NCBI GenBank assembly: GCA_902629495.1
Contig: CACORA010000006.1
Location: 12,183-76,182, forward strand
Source of the DNA: Planctomycetaceae bacterium
GTDB taxonomy: Bacteria; Planctomycetota; Planctomycetia; Pirellulales; UBA1268
Length of the DNA: 64,000 bases
Direction: 5' to 3'
Part shown: positions 18,790 through 27,595 of the stretch, piece by piece
How positions within the stretch are numbered: position 1 is the stretch's first letter
How the letters are laid out: each line of letters opens with the position of its first letter
The notes under the pieces: generated by a model
The model's database searches: none
Told to the model about the DNA's origin: nothing
What the model saw: only the letters and a program-made list of their open reading frames with translations
Made by a program: the position numbers and the translations under genes

Positions 18790-20685
18790 ATGACTGTCTT
18801 CATGATCGTTCTCGGAGCAGCTTTGCTCCTTATTGCAGGATATGCTACCTATGGCCGCTGGTTAGCCGAAAAGATTTTTCGACTTGATGCGACTTCAGAA
18901 ATGCCGAGTGTGGCACTCCGGGACAATAAAGATTATGTCCCAACATCTCCTGCAATTGTATTTGGACATCATTTTACAAGTATTGCAGGAACAGGTCCTA
19001 TTGTTGGTCCTGCGCTTGCCATCATGTGGGGATGGGGGCCAGCCATTCTGTGGGTCCTTTTTGGAGCAATCTTTATTGGTGCAGTACATGATATGGCAGC
19101 GTTGATTGTAAGTTGTAGAAATCAGGGCATGACTATTGGTGAAGTAGCTGGTCGGCTGCTCAATCCGAGAGTCAGGCTCCTCTTTCTCGTGCTGTTACTT
19201 TTTGCACTGTGGATAGTGCTTGCGATTTTTGGGTGGGTGATTGCCAGTGTTTTTGTGCAATTTCCTGAATCAGTAGTCCCTGTCTTTCTTCAGATTCCAA
19301 TTGCCGTTTGGATAGGCTTATGTGTCCACAGAACAGGACGCAACTTACTTGTGCCAAGCATTGTTGCCCTTGCCATAATGATAGCCACAGTGTGGTTGGG
19401 AGCAGGTTGTCCGGGCCTGGACTGGACTGGAGGGTGGGTTGGAAATGGAGTGCGTAGTATCAATGAAACAGTTGCTGCATGGCCGGTGTGGGTATGGGTC
19501 GCTGTATTGTTGAGTTACTGCTACGTAGCAAGTGTTTTGCCAGTTTGGGTTTTGCTTCAACCGAGAGATTACATCAATAGCCTGCAGCTTATCACAAGTC
19601 TTTGCCTGATTGTCACTGGTCTCTTCGTGGTTGCTTTTGTTGGTGGAACGGTATCAGAGAACGGGAGCCGAGCACCTCTGGAAATGGTGGCACCAACGAT
19701 AAATCTTCATCCATCAGGCGCTCCGCCCATTGTGCCATTCTTGTTTGTGACTATTGCGTGTGGAGCGATTAGTGGTTTTCACTGTCTTGTCAGTTCGGGC
19801 ACAAGTAGCAAACAGCTACGAAGTGAAGCAGATGCTCGTATCGTTGGGTATGGTTCGATGTTACTTGAAGCATTCCTCGCAATCTTGGTAATTGTGGCAG
19901 TCGGTGCAGGTATTGGATTGGGGTGGCAGCAGGCATATCCCGGAATGACGGGAGAGGCCTTATGGAGCAGCATTTATGCTGATTGGACAAAAGTCACAGG
20001 CGGCTCAGCAATCGCTGCCTTTGTGGTCGGTTCTGGGAATTTTTTGGAGTCTCTTGGAATTGACCCTACCTTTGCCAGAGCTCTCATGGGTGTGCTTGTT
20101 GCAAGTTTTGCCGGAACGACACTGGATACAGCAACACGACTTCAGCGGTACGTTATTCAGGAGTTGGCTGGAACATTACTTAAGAAAAAGGGTGTCTTGA
20201 AAAAAACATCACGTTTCAATCCTCTTTGGTGGCTGACAACACCACATGGTGCAACATTGTTTGCAGTTTCATCTGCGTTTCTTTTGGCCCTTATGCCTGC
20301 ACCCGGAAAACCGTGGACCTTCGAGTCTCTGGGCACGGGAGGGCTCATACTCTGGCCGCTCTTTGGAGCGACCAATCAGTTGCTCGCAGGCCTTTGTCTG
20401 ATTGTTATCTGCTTTTATCTTCAGCGACGAGGCCTTCCAACATGGATGACCCTCGTGCCAGCAACATTTATGCTCATTATGCCAGCATGGGCACTCATCC
20501 ATGACACTCGCAGATGGTTTTTAGACGGGAATGGAGCATTGGCAGCAGTTGCAGTGTTGATGTTGGTTCTAGAAGCTTGGATGATCGTGGAGGCAGTACT
20601 CCTATGGCCACGAGTACGCGGCATCTTGGAAGAGACTCTTCCTCCAGCGTCACTAAAATCTCAAGACATGAAGATGTCTTCATGA
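18790..20685 (+). CDS. cstA: CstA-family carbon-starvation transporter
   Basis: This protein of about 631 aa has many membrane helices and is a CstA/BtsT family transporter. Members import peptides or pyruvate during carbon limitation; the substrate here is not certain. Diagnostic blocks are '[19 protein letters not shown]', '[18 protein letters not shown]', '[10 protein letters not shown]' and '[17 protein letters not shown]'. ATG 18790 is preferred; GTG 18778 is an alternative in the same frame. Its stop codon overlaps the start of the small DUF2256 gene (ATGA), so downstream translation is coupled. Confidence 0.92.
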   Translation: MTVFMIVLGAALLLIAGYATYGRWLAEKIFRLDATSEMPSVALRDNKDYVPTSPAIVFGHHFTSIAGTGPIVGPALAIMWGWGPAILWVLFGAIFIGAVHDMAALIVSCRNQGMTIGEVAGRLLNPRVRLLFLVLLLFALWIVLAIFGWVIASVFVQFPESVVPVFLQIPIAVWIGLCVHRTGRNLLVPSIVALAIMIATVWLGAGCPGLDWTGGWVGNGVRSINETVAAWPVWVWVAVLLSYCYVASVLPVWVLLQPRDYINSLQLITSLCLIVTGLFVVAFVGGTVSENGSRAPLEMVAPTINLHPSGAPPIVPFLFVTIACGAISGFHCLVSSGTSSKQLRSEADARIVGYGSMLLEAFLAILVIVAVGAGIGLGWQQAYPGMTGEALWSSIYADWTKVTGGSAIAAFVVGSGNFLESLGIDPTFARALMGVLVASFAGTTLDTATRLQRYVIQELAGTLLKKKGVLKKTSRFNPLWWLTTPHGATLFAVSSAFLLALMPAPGKPWTFESLGTGGLILWPLFGATNQLLAGLCLIVICFYLQRRGLPTWMTLVPATFMLIMPAWALIHDTRRWFLDGNGALAAVAVLMLVLEAWMIVEAVLLWPRVRGILEETLPPASLKSQDMKMSS

Positions 20686-20843
20686 AGGCGCAGCATCAGA
20701 TACATGAAAAGATTTGTTGGGCATGCGGCAGGCCATTTAGATGGCGAAAGAAATGGAAGCGGTGCTGGGAGCAAGTTCGTTATTGCAGCAACAAGTGTCG
20801 AACTCAAGGAAAAATAAAGAAAGGGTCAGTATGCGACCGCTGA
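20682..20843 (+). CDS. DUF2256 small zinc-ribbon-like protein
   Basis: This 53-aa protein is easily missed because the open frame extends far upstream in the shadow of cstA. ATG 20682 overlaps the cstA stop. The conserved DUF2256 pattern is clear: '[20 protein letters not shown]' followed by '[11 protein letters not shown]'. Four cysteines (CxxC ... CxxxC) suggest a zinc site. Family knowledge: DUF2256 proteins are small and unstudied, and in many bacteria sit near photolyase/cryptochrome-like genes; none is seen here. The 3' end overlaps nnrE by 13 bases. Confidence 0.88.
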   Translation: MKAQHQIHEKICWACGRPFRWRKKWKRCWEQVRYCSNKCRTQGKIKKGSVCDR

Positions 20844-21505
20844 CACGAAATGAGGTCCGTCAAATCGACGATTGGGCCATTGAAGAACTTGGCCTGCCGG
20901 GGATTATTCTGATGGAGAATGCAGGGCGAAATGCCGCCATGCTTCTTCACGAAAAGGTTTCAGGAGGCCGTGTTTCTGTTGTGTGTGGCAAAGGGAATAA
21001 TGCAGGTGATGGTCTTGTGATCGCAAGGCATCTCTGGAAACGCTCATACGATCTTCAAATTCTGCTGGCATGTCCGCCAGAAGATTTTCATGGTGATGTC
21101 TTAACACATTGGAATGTAACAAAGAAACTTGGAATTCCTTTTTTTCAAATGAATGAGGCTTCTTTGAAGACCTGGAAGCAGAAACTCAAAGACACTAAAT
21201 GGATCGTTGATGCACTTCTCGGTACGGGTGCCGTAGGATCACCTCGTGGTGTATTTAAAACAGCTATTCAGGCAATAAACTTCTTTTCGAGCACACATCG
21301 AAGTCATGTTTTTGCTGTGGATATACCTTCCGGACTCGATTGTGACTCAGGTGAAGGTAGTGATGAGTGCATAAAAGCTGATATTACAGGTACCTTCGTA
21401 GCACAAAAGATTGGTTTTCTTAATCCAAAGGCATGTCGCTGGCTTGGTGAGGTTTGTGTACTTGATATTGGTGTACCAATGCAAGCGGTGACTGTTCTTT
21501 TATAA
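20831..21505 (+). CDS. nnrE: NAD(P)H-hydrate epimerase (YjeF N-terminal domain)
   Basis: This 224-aa enzyme interconverts the R and S forms of damaged NAD(P)H hydrate for repair. ATG 20831 was chosen because the family N-terminus begins '[20 protein letters not shown]' and AAAGGG lies just upstream. Substrate-binding motifs are '[16 protein letters not shown]', '[14 protein letters not shown]' and '[13 protein letters not shown]'. It ends after the epimerase domain. The ADP/ATP-dependent dehydratase domain (NnrD), fused in many bacteria, is absent and must be encoded elsewhere. It starts inside the DUF2256 gene and its 3' end overlaps the convergent exchanger gene by 6 bases. Confidence 0.92.
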   Translation: MRPLTRNEVRQIDDWAIEELGLPGIILMENAGRNAAMLLHEKVSGGRVSVVCGKGNNAGDGLVIARHLWKRSYDLQILLACPPEDFHGDVLTHWNVTKKLGIPFFQMNEASLKTWKQKLKDTKWIVDALLGTGAVGSPRGVFKTAIQAINFFSSTHRSHVFAVDIPSGLDCDSGEGSDECIKADITGTFVAQKIGFLNPKACRWLGEVCVLDIGVPMQAVTVLL

Positions 21506-22549
21506 AGAAGACATGTAGCTCTCTGGTACATGGTAGAATGCAAAAGCAAATATGGCATAGGTGGCAAGAAGTAAGACGCCTTCCATCCACGTTACCTTGC
21601 CATCTTGGATGAGTTCTCGAGTAACGATGACAGAGATAACAATTGCAATAATTTCAATGCCTGAAAAAGCAAGATCCATCGGCTGGCCAACCAATAGTCC
21701 TAGTAGTACAAGTAGTGGTGCAACAAGCAGAACCATTTGAATGGTTGAGCCCACCGTAACGGCGAGTACAAGTTCTTGTTTGCCTGCTTTTGCGAAACGA
21801 AGTGCTGTGAGGACTTCACCGCATCCACCAACACCCCCCAGAAGAACAACACCGCTAAAGACATCAGAAAGACCAAGTGTGTGAGCCATCGGCTGTAATG
21901 ATTCGGTTAAGAGATCACTTGTGAATGCTAATCCAAGTGCCGCGATTCCCAGCTGTACAAGCGCCTTGCTGATTGAAGTTTTTCCCCGTGCGTTAGATAA
22001 AGACGCTCGTTCAGAGGCATTCAAGGGTTGCTGAAAGAAGGTGTACACTAAATTGATGATGTAAACGAGGAGGAGAATCAGTGCAATTTCAGTAGAAAGT
22101 TCTCGTGATGCATCTGGAACAACAGACTGAAATACAGCCGGAATAATAAAGCAAAAGCTACAAAGCATGAGCATTGCAGCATTGAAGCGAAGATACTTTT
22201 GTTCAAACTTTTGTGTGCCAAACTTCAGGCCACCTACGACGAGTGCACATCCCAGTCCAACAAGTAAATTCACCAAGATTGAACCAGTAAGTGACGCTTT
22301 GACAACAGAAGCAAGTCCATTCTTAAGCCCAGCTAAACCAATAATGAGCTCTGGTGCATTAGCAAGTGTGGCACTGAGAAGACCCCCTAAAGAAGATCCA
22401 AGTTGACCACTCAGATGATCTGTTGCTGAGCCAAGCAATTCAACAAGAGGAGGAATTGCGATAAGTGCGGAGCAGAATACCCACAATGGAGATGCGCCGC
22501 TCCAGTTGAGAAAAGCTGTAATGGGGACAAAGATGAGCAACCACTTCAT
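21500..22549 (-). CDS. CaCA-superfamily calcium/cation antiporter (CAX-like)
   Basis: A 349-aa integral membrane protein with about 11 helices. Two inverted alpha-repeats carry the ion-binding acids: 'LSATLANAPELIIGLAGLKN' in the first half, and 'GGCGEVLTALRFAKAGKQEL' plus 'GSTIQM' in the second. This pattern fits Ca2+/H+ (CAX) exchangers better than NCX. It probably exports Ca2+ or another cation against protons; specificity is not certain. Its stop overlaps the stop region of nnrE. It ends the minus-strand block and starts 6 bases after the peptidase stop, so co-transcription with the upstream S9 gene is likely. Confidence 0.88.
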   Translation of the reverse strand: MKWLLIFVPITAFLNWSGASPLWVFCSALIAIPPLVELLGSATDHLSGQLGSSLGGLLSATLANAPELIIGLAGLKNGLASVVKASLTGSILVNLLVGLGCALVVGGLKFGTQKFEQKYLRFNAAMLMLCSFCFIIPAVFQSVVPDASRELSTEIALILLLVYIINLVYTFFQQPLNASERASLSNARGKTSISKALVQLGIAALGLAFTSDLLTESLQPMAHTLGLSDVFSGVVLLGGVGGCGEVLTALRFAKAGKQELVLAVTVGSTIQMVLLVAPLLVLLGLLVGQPMDLAFSGIEIIAIVISVIVTRELIQDGKVTWMEGVLLLATYAIFAFAFYHVPESYMSSL

Positions 22550-22555
22550 TCTGAA

Positions 22556-24754
22556 TCACTTCAGTTGTGTTTCTAGAAAAGACCATGCCATCGCATCCAT
22601 GAAGGCACGCTGCTGATTATTTGCAGCACCACCATGGCCACCCTCAATATTTTCATAGTACAGCACGCTTTTGTCTGCTGATTCTAAGAGTGCAGCCATT
22701 TTTCGAGCATGGCCTGGGTGAACACGATCATCACGAGTTGATGTTGTGATAAGTATTGGAGGGTAGGAACGAGTCTTGAGAAAGTTGTGGTATGGTGAAA
22801 AACGTTTGATGAACTGCCATTCTTCCGGGATGTCCGGATTTCCATACTCTCCTATCCAACTTGCACCAGCGAGCAGTTTATGAAATCGTTGCATGTCGAG
22901 GAGCGGTACCTGACAAACAACAGCTCCAAAAAGATCAGGACGCATGGTGTACATGTTTCCAACAAGTAGTCCACCATTGCTCCCTCCTTTTACACCAAGG
23001 TGCTCCTGGGAGGTCACCTTTCTTCGTATCAAGTCTTCGGCAACGGCAATGAAGTCCTCATAGGCGCGGGGCCGTTTGTTCTTTAATGCTGCCTGATGCC
23101 ATTTGGGGCCGAATTCACCTCCGCCCCGTATATTTGCAACGACATATACATTGCCTTGTTCAAGCCATGCGGCACCAGTCAGTGAGTTATAGCTCGGTAA
23201 GAGTGGGATCTCAAAACCACCATATCCGTAGAGAAGGGTAGGAGTTGAACCATCATGGGGAAGGTGTTTTGGGCCGATTTGGAAGTAAGGGATGCGGGTG
23301 CCATCTTGTGATGTTGTTTCATATTGTTGGACCGTCAGTCCATCGCTCTTAAAAAAAGATGGAGACTGTTTCAGCTTTTCTGGAAGAGGGTGACGTCGTT
23401 TATCAGAGAGTGTCCCAAAGGAGAGTATTGTGGGGCTGAGAGGTGTTGCCGTGGTAAGAAAGTAGTCGTCACTTTCCAGCCCATCAACAGCGGAAATACT
23501 TGCGGTTGCAACGTCTGGAATTCCTGGCAGTGGCTCTTTGTGCCATGTTCCGTCGTGATAGTGAAGAATGAAAATCCGACTCCTCACGTTGTCGAGTGTT
23601 TTCAGAAGAATGTTGTTACGAGTTGTGGAAAATGCTACCAGGGATGTTCGTTCGGTTGGTTCATAGAGGACATCAAGTGTTGTACTATCACCGAGTGCTA
23701 GAAAGCGTTCAAGATTTGCAGCAAGGAGTGAACCTGCTTTATAGGTCGTGGTGCCACGTGTCCAATCGCTTCGTAGTTCAAGGAGCAACCAGTCACGATG
23801 GACGACTGCATTGGCGTCATCAGGTTTTTGAATCTTGATAAGGTGACCATTCCGTTGAAGAAAGAGTTCGTCTGTCCAAAAGGTCATCTGCCTCGTGACA
23901 AAGCTACGTTCATAGCCAGGTGTTGGGTCATGCCATCCAACAACGGACATGTCTTCGGGTAAACCCTCGTAGAGTATCGAAGCATTTTCTAGGTTTGTTC
24001 CACGATCCCATTCCCGAACAGTCCTTGGATATCCAGAAGTAGTCAGTGATTCAGGACCGAAATCTGTTGCAACCAAAAGAGTGTTTTTTGTTTTCCATGA
24101 AACCCAACTCTTCGCTTCGGGAAGTGAGAAGCCTCCCGCCACAAAGCTTTTTGTTTCTAGATCAAACTCACGAACAACATCGGCATCTGCTCCACCGCGG
24201 GAAAGCGAGACAAGGCAAAAACGGTCTTCAGGCTTTAACACTCGTACGCCATGCCAAACCCAATTCTCATTATCTCGTTTTGCGAGTGCATCAAGATCAA
24301 GTACGGTTTCCCAAGCAGGATTATTTCGTCGATATTGTTCCATGGATGTGCGCCGCCAAATACCCTTTGGGTTGTCAGCATCACGCCAAAAATTATAAAA
24401 GTATCTCCCGATTTTTGAGATCATCGGGATTCGTTTTTTCGAATCCAGAATGCCCAGAAGCCGTTGCTCAAGTTTTTCGAATGCGCTTGAATCAGTGAGT
24501 TGTTTTTCACTTTTTGCATTCTGCTTGCGAACCCAATCAAGGGGCCTCTTACCTGTCACATTTTCAAGCCATATGAAGGGATCTGAAATGGGATTGTCGT
24601 GTTTTTCATCACCAAAGGAAGAAGACATTGTGAAATAAACACTCCCCAAAAGTAGACAATGCAGTAGATGTTTCAGAGGAAAAGAAAACGAGTTCATTCG
24701 GATGGAAAATGAAAATGATGCAGGATTGAACTCAGTTGGAAAAGACTGCATCAT
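22556..24754 (-). CDS. prolyl oligopeptidase family serine peptidase (S9A), exported
   Basis: The 732-aa product has an N-terminal beta-propeller ('DPFIWLENVTGKRPLDWVRK' starts the mature region) and a C-terminal alpha/beta hydrolase. The catalytic triad is visible: Ser in 'KGGSNGGLLVGN', Asp in 'TSTRDDRVHPGHA', His in 'EGGHGGAANN'. A hydrophobic signal-like segment lies after residue 20 ('LKHLLHCLLLGSVYF'). The start at 24754 overlaps the proA stop (ATGATG), favouring translational coupling; an internal ATG at 24697 would give a more typical signal peptide but has no visible ribosome binding site. It probably cleaves proline-containing peptides in the periplasm. Confidence 0.92.
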   Translation of the reverse strand: MMQSFPTEFNPASFSFSIRMNSFSFPLKHLLHCLLLGSVYFTMSSSFGDEKHDNPISDPFIWLENVTGKRPLDWVRKQNAKSEKQLTDSSAFEKLEQRLLGILDSKKRIPMISKIGRYFYNFWRDADNPKGIWRRTSMEQYRRNNPAWETVLDLDALAKRDNENWVWHGVRVLKPEDRFCLVSLSRGGADADVVREFDLETKSFVAGGFSLPEAKSWVSWKTKNTLLVATDFGPESLTTSGYPRTVREWDRGTNLENASILYEGLPEDMSVVGWHDPTPGYERSFVTRQMTFWTDELFLQRNGHLIKIQKPDDANAVVHRDWLLLELRSDWTRGTTTYKAGSLLAANLERFLALGDSTTLDVLYEPTERTSLVAFSTTRNNILLKTLDNVRSRIFILHYHDGTWHKEPLPGIPDVATASISAVDGLESDDYFLTTATPLSPTILSFGTLSDKRRHPLPEKLKQSPSFFKSDGLTVQQYETTSQDGTRIPYFQIGPKHLPHDGSTPTLLYGYGGFEIPLLPSYNSLTGAAWLEQGNVYVVANIRGGGEFGPKWHQAALKNKRPRAYEDFIAVAEDLIRRKVTSQEHLGVKGGSNGGLLVGNMYTMRPDLFGAVVCQVPLLDMQRFHKLLAGASWIGEYGNPDIPEEWQFIKRFSPYHNFLKTRSYPPILITTSTRDDRVHPGHARKMAALLESADKSVLYYENIEGGHGGAANNQQRAFMDAMAWSFLETQLK

Positions 24755-26010
24755 GTTCGAACCTGCCCTGTTCCGGTGACAACGTATTTGTATGTGGTGA
24801 GTTCCTTTATCCCACAGGGCCCACGGGCATGAAGCTTGTCGGTTGATATTCCGATCTCGGCTCCAAGGCCAAGTTCTCCGCCATCATTGAATCGGGTGCT
24901 TGTATTCACCATGACAGCAGCAGTATCAACACAACTAGTAAACCTGTCTATGGCGTTCTGATTGTTGGAGATGATCGCATCAGTATGGCGTGAGCCATAC
25001 TGATTGATATGACGTATTGCAGAATCAAGTGAATCAACGACAACGACAGAGATTTTTGGACCCAGATATTCAGTTGCATAATCGGACTCTGAGGCCTTGG
25101 TTGCAGATGGTATAAGCACCCGTGCAGATTCATCTGCACGGATTTCAATTCCCTGGGCTGCAAGTTCATTGGAGCACTCCGGAAGGAAGGCAGCAGAGAT
25201 CTCCTTGTGGACGATGAGAGACTCGGCTGCATTGCAAACTCCCATGCGTTGACACTTTGCATTGACAGTAATCGACCGTGCCATGTTGAGGTCGGCATCT
25301 TTATCAACATAAAGATGACAGTTTCCAGAAAAATGTTTGAGGACAGGCATTTTGGCTTCAGCACAAACGCGCTGAATCAAAGCCTCACCTCCTCGTGGAA
25401 TAACAATATCAATAAGATCGTCCATTGCGAGGAAGCTTCCTACAGCCTCACGGTCGGGAATATCGACGAGTTGAACACAGTCCAGTGGTAAGCCAGATTG
25501 TTTGATGGCACTGCGCATGCTCTCCACAATACGATCACTTGAGTGGGCTGCTTCTTTCCCACCACGTAGAATGATTGCGTTGCCGGATGCCAGAGCTATA
25601 GCGGCTGCATCAGCAGTTACGTTCGGGCGAGATTCATAAATAAAAAAAACAACACCAAGAGGAACACGAATTTTTTTTACCAGGAGACCATTTGGACGAG
25701 AGGACTCTTCTAATACTTCACCGATAGGGTCTGGTAAAGCAGCTACTGCTTCAACTCCTGAGGCTATTCCTTCGATTCGTGCATGATCAAGAGTGAGTCG
25801 ATCAATCGCTGCATCAGAAAGTCCATAATCTGGGGCAGCAGCAAGATCACGTTTGTTGGCGTCGAGTATTGCTTCTGTATCCTGCCGAATCTGACTTGCA
25901 GCAGTGCGAAGACAATCGGCTTTAGCGGCTGAAGAAGCCCCGATAAGCTCAATCGAGGCTTGGCGGGCTCGGTTGGCAATATTTCGACAGTGGTCAGTGA
26001 GTGTTTTCAT
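24751..26010 (-). CDS. proA: gamma-glutamyl phosphate reductase
   Basis: This 419-aa enzyme makes glutamate-5-semialdehyde in proline synthesis. ATG 26010 overlaps the folP stop (ATGA); the frame is open to 26103, but that part is a shadow of folP. Conserved blocks: 'IRVPLGVVFFIYESRPNVT', 'ALASGNAIILRGGKEAAHS', the catalytic Cys in 'CQRMGVCNAAESL', and 'NTSTRFNDGGELGLGAEIGI'. Length is normal. proB is not adjacent. The gene order folP-proA-S9 peptidase is compact, with overlaps at both junctions. Confidence 0.95.
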   Translation of the reverse strand: MKTLTDHCRNIANRARQASIELIGASSAAKADCLRTAASQIRQDTEAILDANKRDLAAAPDYGLSDAAIDRLTLDHARIEGIASGVEAVAALPDPIGEVLEESSRPNGLLVKKIRVPLGVVFFIYESRPNVTADAAAIALASGNAIILRGGKEAAHSSDRIVESMRSAIKQSGLPLDCVQLVDIPDREAVGSFLAMDDLIDIVIPRGGEALIQRVCAEAKMPVLKHFSGNCHLYVDKDADLNMARSITVNAKCQRMGVCNAAESLIVHKEISAAFLPECSNELAAQGIEIRADESARVLIPSATKASESDYATEYLGPKISVVVVDSLDSAIRHINQYGSRHTDAIISNNQNAIDRFTSCVDTAAVMVNTSTRFNDGGELGLGAEIGISTDKLHARGPCGIKELTTYKYVVTGTGQVRT

Positions 26011-26894
26011 ATCTGCATCGTAGCAGACATTGCCAGGGCAGCGCGAACTCTTCCCACATCGTGTACTCGTACAATCTGAATTCCCGCGGCGGCCAGTCCA
26101 CAAGCAGCCTGAGCCGTCGCAGTATCAATTTCATCTTGGGTGCCCTTTCTCCCTAGGGCATTTTTGATTGTTTTACCAATAAAACCCTTGCGAGAATGAC
26201 CGATGAGAATCGGTGTTCCCAGATTGAGAAATCGCTCAGCATGAGCCATCAGTTCTCGGTTTTGGGCGTGTGTTTTGCCAAAACCGATACCAGGATCAAG
26301 ACAGATGTTTTCGAGGGCAATCCCATGCCTGACAAGATTATCTCGACGTGCCAAAAGATACGCATGGACATCGGCTACGACATCATCATACGAGGGATTA
26401 TCCTGCATGGTCTGTGGTGTTCCCTGCATATGCATGGCACAGATGCCAGCTCCACTTTCACGTGCAATAGAGATCATATCAGGGTCGCCCTCCAAGCCCG
26501 TGACATCATTAATGATTTCAGCACCATGTTCGAGTGCACGAATTGCAACTGAAGCCTTGGAGGTATCAATGGAAACCGGTACACCAGATTCTGCAGCGAG
26601 GCATCGAACAACATCATTGACTCGTCGCAGTTCTTCATCGAGTGACACAGGTGACGAGTATGGTCGCGTACTTTCTCCACCGACATCTAGTACATCAGCT
26701 CCATCGGCTACTAGTTTGAGTCCATGTTGAACTGCTTGCTCCACAGTCGTGTGACGGCCTCCATCAGAGAAGCTGTCAGGTGTGACATTAACGATTCCCA
26801 TCACAAGAGGACGTTGTAGAGAGCTGTTGTGGTGTGGTAACTCGAGGCTTCGGGATCGCAGTTGCCAAGATTGAGGGAGGGCAGGAAATGCCAT
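26007..26894 (-). CDS. folP: dihydropteroate synthase
   Basis: The 295-aa TIM barrel condenses pABA with dihydropterin pyrophosphate in folate synthesis and is the sulfonamide target. Signatures: 'VMGIVNVTPDSFSDGG', 'GADVLDVGGESTRPYS', 'SIDTSKASVAIRAL', 'IINDVTG', 'CLDPGIGFGKTHAQN', 'LIGHSRKGFIG', and the C-terminal 'IVRVHDVGRVRAAL'. It begins a compact folP-proA-S9 transcription unit. A TATACT box upstream (minus strand, around 26930) may be its -10 element, but no good -35 is seen. Confidence 0.96.
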   Translation of the reverse strand: MAFPALPQSWQLRSRSLELPHHNSSLQRPLVMGIVNVTPDSFSDGGRHTTVEQAVQHGLKLVADGADVLDVGGESTRPYSSPVSLDEELRRVNDVVRCLAAESGVPVSIDTSKASVAIRALEHGAEIINDVTGLEGDPDMISIARESGAGICAMHMQGTPQTMQDNPSYDDVVADVHAYLLARRDNLVRHGIALENICLDPGIGFGKTHAQNRELMAHAERFLNLGTPILIGHSRKGFIGKTIKNALGRKGTQDEIDTATAQAACGLAAAGIQIVRVHDVGRVRAALAMSATMQI

Positions 26895-27009
26895 TAGTTT
26901 AATTAGAGTTACTTTGTAGCAAAAAAAGTATAAAGACTTGGATGGTTGCAGGACTCGCTGGAGCTCATTTTCATCAAGTGAGAATGCATGCTATCAGAAT
27001 CCGTAGGCA

Positions 27010-27576
27010 TCACCACGGTTCTTCCATGAGACCCACTATTTGACGAGCCATACGCTGAATGCCTTCTTGTTGGGTGCTTACAACAGAGCGACCATACTCT
27101 GGAACAAGCATTGCTGCTTGACCAACATCAACGCTTGCTGCAGGCATTGGTACAGAGCCAGTAGAAAGCACTGCTCCGCCGCGATCAGCCCATGTGACCA
27201 ATGCTTGCATATTCATTTCTACCTGTCGTGACTGATCCGTTGGGCTCTCTACAACAACTCTTTTGGTGTCAGCGACAATGCGGCCAGTCAGCACACTGTC
27301 TGCATTGGCAGCAGTACCGACAACCTTAAATGGGGTGCGTTTTTCAATCTCCTTACAGACCGCCTCTGTGAGTCTTTCACCAAGATCAATATTGGGTGTC
27401 GTTCGAAAGCTATCAGTCTGGAATACGGGCACGTATATTGTTCGTACATTTGGTGCATATAAGGTATTGTTTCCAAATCGGTAACCAACACACCCCGTGA
27501 TCAGTACGGAGAGTAATGCATAGACAAGGCAGCATCGAAATGGATACACCAGCATGAGTAACAGTTGTTCGTGCAA
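27010..27576 (-). CDS. lptE: LptE-like LPS-assembly lipoprotein
   Basis: This protein of about 188 aa (TTG 27576) or 181 aa (ATG 27555) is a predicted outer-membrane lipoprotein. A hydrophobic leader ends in the lipobox 'LITGC', followed by 'VGYRFGNNTLYAPNVRTIYV', typical of the LptE fold (Y-x-F start, then 'VPVFQTDSFRTTPNIDLGER'). LptE plugs the LptD translocon for LPS export. It is 19 bases after the RecO/BamD-like reading frame, placing two outer-membrane assembly functions together. Start uncertain: neither candidate has a clear ribosome binding site. Confidence 0.8.
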   Translation of the reverse strand: MHEQLLLMLVYPFRCCLVYALLSVLITGCVGYRFGNNTLYAPNVRTIYVPVFQTDSFRTTPNIDLGERLTEAVCKEIEKRTPFKVVGTAANADSVLTGRIVADTKRVVVESPTDQSRQVEMNMQALVTWADRGGAVLSTGSVPMPAASVDVGQAAMLVPEYGRSVVSTQQEGIQRMARQIVGLMEEPW

Positions 27577-27595
27577 AATGTGAGACAGTGTTTAT

